DNA from: Krasilnikovozyma curviuscula
Lineage: Eukaryota; Basidiomycota; Tremellomycetes; Cystofilobasidiales; Mrakiaceae
NCBI GenBank assembly: GCA_014825775.1
Contig: MVAQ01000386.1
Span: forward strand, 1 to 10,069
Length of the DNA stretch: 10,069 bases
Direction of reading: 5' to 3'
Part shown: positions 9,273-10,069 of the stretch, one piece after another
Layout of the letters: every line of letters starts with the position of its first letter
Position numbering within the stretch: position 1 is the stretch's first letter
Notes under the pieces: generated by a model
Seen by the model: the letters and a program-made list of their open reading frames with translations, nothing else
What the model was told of the DNA's origin: nothing
Databases searched by the model: none
Translations under genes and position numbers: made by a program

Positions 9273-9577
9273 TCTTTTAGAACATCAAAGTAAATAACAG
9301 AGAACAAAACGATAAAATGGAGAACAAAACTCATAACTTACATAATGAAATAAAAAGAAAGCGGTTGTAGTTATACTCATCGCGAATTTGAGGCTTCTCA
9401 CGACTAAGTAGAACACATCGCTTTGCTTCACCTACCGCAGTCCGCACAAGGTCCAGCAACCGGACCGAATCTATCATCAGAGGTGAACGGAACTTGCGAA
9501 TGAAAGAAATTCTTTGCGTAAATTACCATGAGCTCACCTTGACCTGTATGTAAGGGGTCAGGTGTTGATATGTTCTG
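9273..9577. other. Spacer between repeat copies, no supported gene
   Basis: This 305-bp stretch separates the two repeat copies. It contains a short direct repeat, GAGAACAAAAC, twice within about 30 bases (near 9300 and 9320). The only gene-like item is a 48-codon minus-strand ORF (9477-9331, beginning MIDSVRLLDLVRTAVGEAK), which contains a GTAAGT donor near its end. It matches no family I know and may be chance or an exon of a decayed gene. Nothing else is supported here. Confidence 0.4.
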
Positions 9578-9620
9578 CCCCAGTCGCGAGATGCCGCCGC
9601 TCGCGAGGGGGACGGGTTAA

Positions 9621-9652
9621 CGTCCCAGTCGCGAATTTTCGTCACTGGGACG
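9621..9652 (+). repeat. Inverted repeat able to form a 32-nt hairpin
   Basis: The arms CGTCCCAGT (9621-9629) and ACTGGGACG (9644-9652) are exact reverse complements around a 14-base centre, CGCGAATTTTCGTC. That centre can itself pair partly (CGAA with TTCG). The equivalent place in copy A keeps the centre (CTCGATTTTTCGCC) but has lost the outer pairing (GCATCAGT against ACTGAAAC). Confidence 0.85.
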
Positions 9653-9671
9653 GCTTTTCAATTTTTTATGC

Positions 9672-9693
9672 CGTCCCTCTCGCGAGAGGGACG
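9672..9693. repeat. Perfect 22-bp palindrome centred on CGCG
   Basis: The 22 bases starting CGTCCCTCTCG equal their own reverse complement; the symmetry centre is between 9682 and 9683, inside TCTCGCGAGA. The flanking bases (C on both sides) end the symmetry. The aligned 26 bases in copy A differ at about nine positions, so the palindrome is destroyed there. A perfect dyad of this length could bind a dimeric protein or form a cruciform. Confidence 0.9.
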
Positions 9694-9724
9694 CTACTTC
9701 TGATACCGTATTTAGACCTATCTG

Positions 9725-9880
9725 ATGTCACTACTGGCTCCTCCTGTTGTCCACCCATTCTCAGAAAGCTTTGCCGTTGGACTTCTTGCGTGGAAGGGCA
9801 CTCAACCTGCTCGAAGATCAGATGTTACGGACGAAGAACACGCTCAACGTTTTTGGATTACTTTGTCGCAACACCCATAA
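9725..9880 (+). CDS. 51-codon ORF inside repeat copy B (uncertain)
   Basis: ATG at 9725 to TAA at 9880 gives 51 residues: MSLLAPPVVHPFSESFAVGL, then LAWKGTQPARRSDVTDEEHA, then QRFWITLSQHP. The composition is protein-like, with a charged DVTDEEHAQRFW stretch. In copy A the matching ATG at 9122 gives MSQPDPRPFSESC and then a stop. The two starts share MS...PFSES and differ by 9 bases, an in-frame change. This suggests the repeat once carried the 5' end of a coding region. I recognise no family. Two other frames here are also open for a while, so chance is not excluded. It could be exon 1 of a longer gene or a remnant. Confidence 0.3.
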   Translation: MSLLAPPVVHPFSESFAVGLLAWKGTQPARRSDVTDEEHAQRFWITLSQHP

Positions 9881-10058
9881 AAATTTAAACTGCCTTTTCC
9901 CTATTCTAATTTTGAGAAAACCTTTCACCAATTTCTTTCCAGTACCTGTCAAAGGGAGTCAGCTCATGAGTTGTAAAATATTGAGCTGGATTAGAGGGTG
10001 AAATGACAAATGATAATACACCAAAGTTAGAAAATAAATTAATAAATTAGTTATTGTA

Positions 10059-10069
10059 CTCCTCGCGAG
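10059..10069. repeat. Possible edge of a third TCGCGAG repeat
   Basis: The final 11 bases, CTCCTCGCGAG, contain the CTCGCGAG core found in copies A and B and come after an AT-rich stretch, as a new copy would. Only the core is inside the window, so this may be a coincidence of an 8-base match. Confidence 0.3.

Larger units (their letters stand above)
9578..9968 (+). repeat. TCGCGAG repeat element, copy B (better preserved)
   Basis: Second direct copy, starting about 617 bases after copy A. It opens with CCCCAGTCGCGAG and carries the same TCGCGAG/CTCGCGA inverted repeat (9584-9590 and 9600-9606). It then has a GGGGGACGGG stretch, a 32-nt hairpin (9621-9652), a perfect 22-bp palindrome (9672-9693), and the block shared with copy A that starts at GATGTCAC (9724). 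The 3' block shared with copy A ends near 9968; weaker similarity may reach about 10040. The repeated CGTCCC/GGGACG and TCGCGA words give it several nested, mutually complementary segments. The class is unknown: a non-autonomous mobile element, a regulatory repeat, or part of a duplicated gene 5' region all remain possible. Confidence 0.8.

Noticed and set aside
9331..9477. 48-codon minus-strand ORF (MIDSVRLLDLVRTAVGEAK...)
   Set aside because: Protein-like in parts, but short, without a family match, and flanked by repeats; kept only as a note in the spacer entry.
9562..9888. 108-codon plus-strand frame across copy B
   Set aside because: It does not begin with ATG, passes through the hairpin and palindrome, and overlaps the better ORF at 9725-9880.
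9578..10069. CRISPR array or tRNA-like structure at the inverted repeats
   Set aside because: There are only two diverged copies about 617 bases apart, with no regular spacers, and the hairpins do not fit a cloverleaf. The genome is eukaryotic.

Overview
The window reads as nuclear DNA of a basidiomycete fungus, most likely a Tremellomycete-type yeast (the Cryptococcus/Kwoniella neighbourhood). The reasons are densely split genes with 65-105 bp GT-AG introns, short intergenic gaps, a base composition near 50% GC and no operon structure. The species assignment is inference. All gene models below were built by joining open frames across splice sites whose phases match; no transcript data were available.

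Layout. Positions 1-690 hold the 3' part of a plus-strand gene for a single-pass membrane protein with a His/Ser-rich tail, preceded by a (CT)19 microsatellite. Positions 1146-2774 hold a three-exon plus-strand gene for an F-box protein with leucine-rich-repeat-like segments (490 aa). Converging on it from the minus strand, 7433 down to 2933 (or 3109), is a gene of 11-12 exons for a nuclear protein of about 1,180-1,210 aa. Its C-terminal part looks like an XPF-type nuclease fold without catalytic residues, followed by a helix-hairpin-helix-like segment. The best family guess is the meiotic crossover factor SHOC1/ZIP2. About 300 bp away, read divergently, is a four-exon gene (7733-8405) that is clearly an L-rhamnose mutarotase-family protein (128 aa).

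The last 1.6 kb (8406-10069) is unlike the rest. It has no convincing gene but carries two diverged, directly oriented copies of a repeat (about 8961-9272 and 9578-9968) built around TCGCGAG/CTCGCGA inverted repeats. A fragment at the very end of the window may be the edge of a third copy. Copy B keeps a perfect 22-bp palindrome and a 32-nt hairpin that have decayed in copy A. It also holds a 51-codon ORF whose start is shared with copy A.

The genes do not form an obvious pathway: a membrane protein, an F-box adaptor, a probable meiosis factor and a sugar mutarotase are simply neighbours. The repeat pair is the least explained part of the window. I see no CRISPR, tRNA, rRNA or recognisable transposase.
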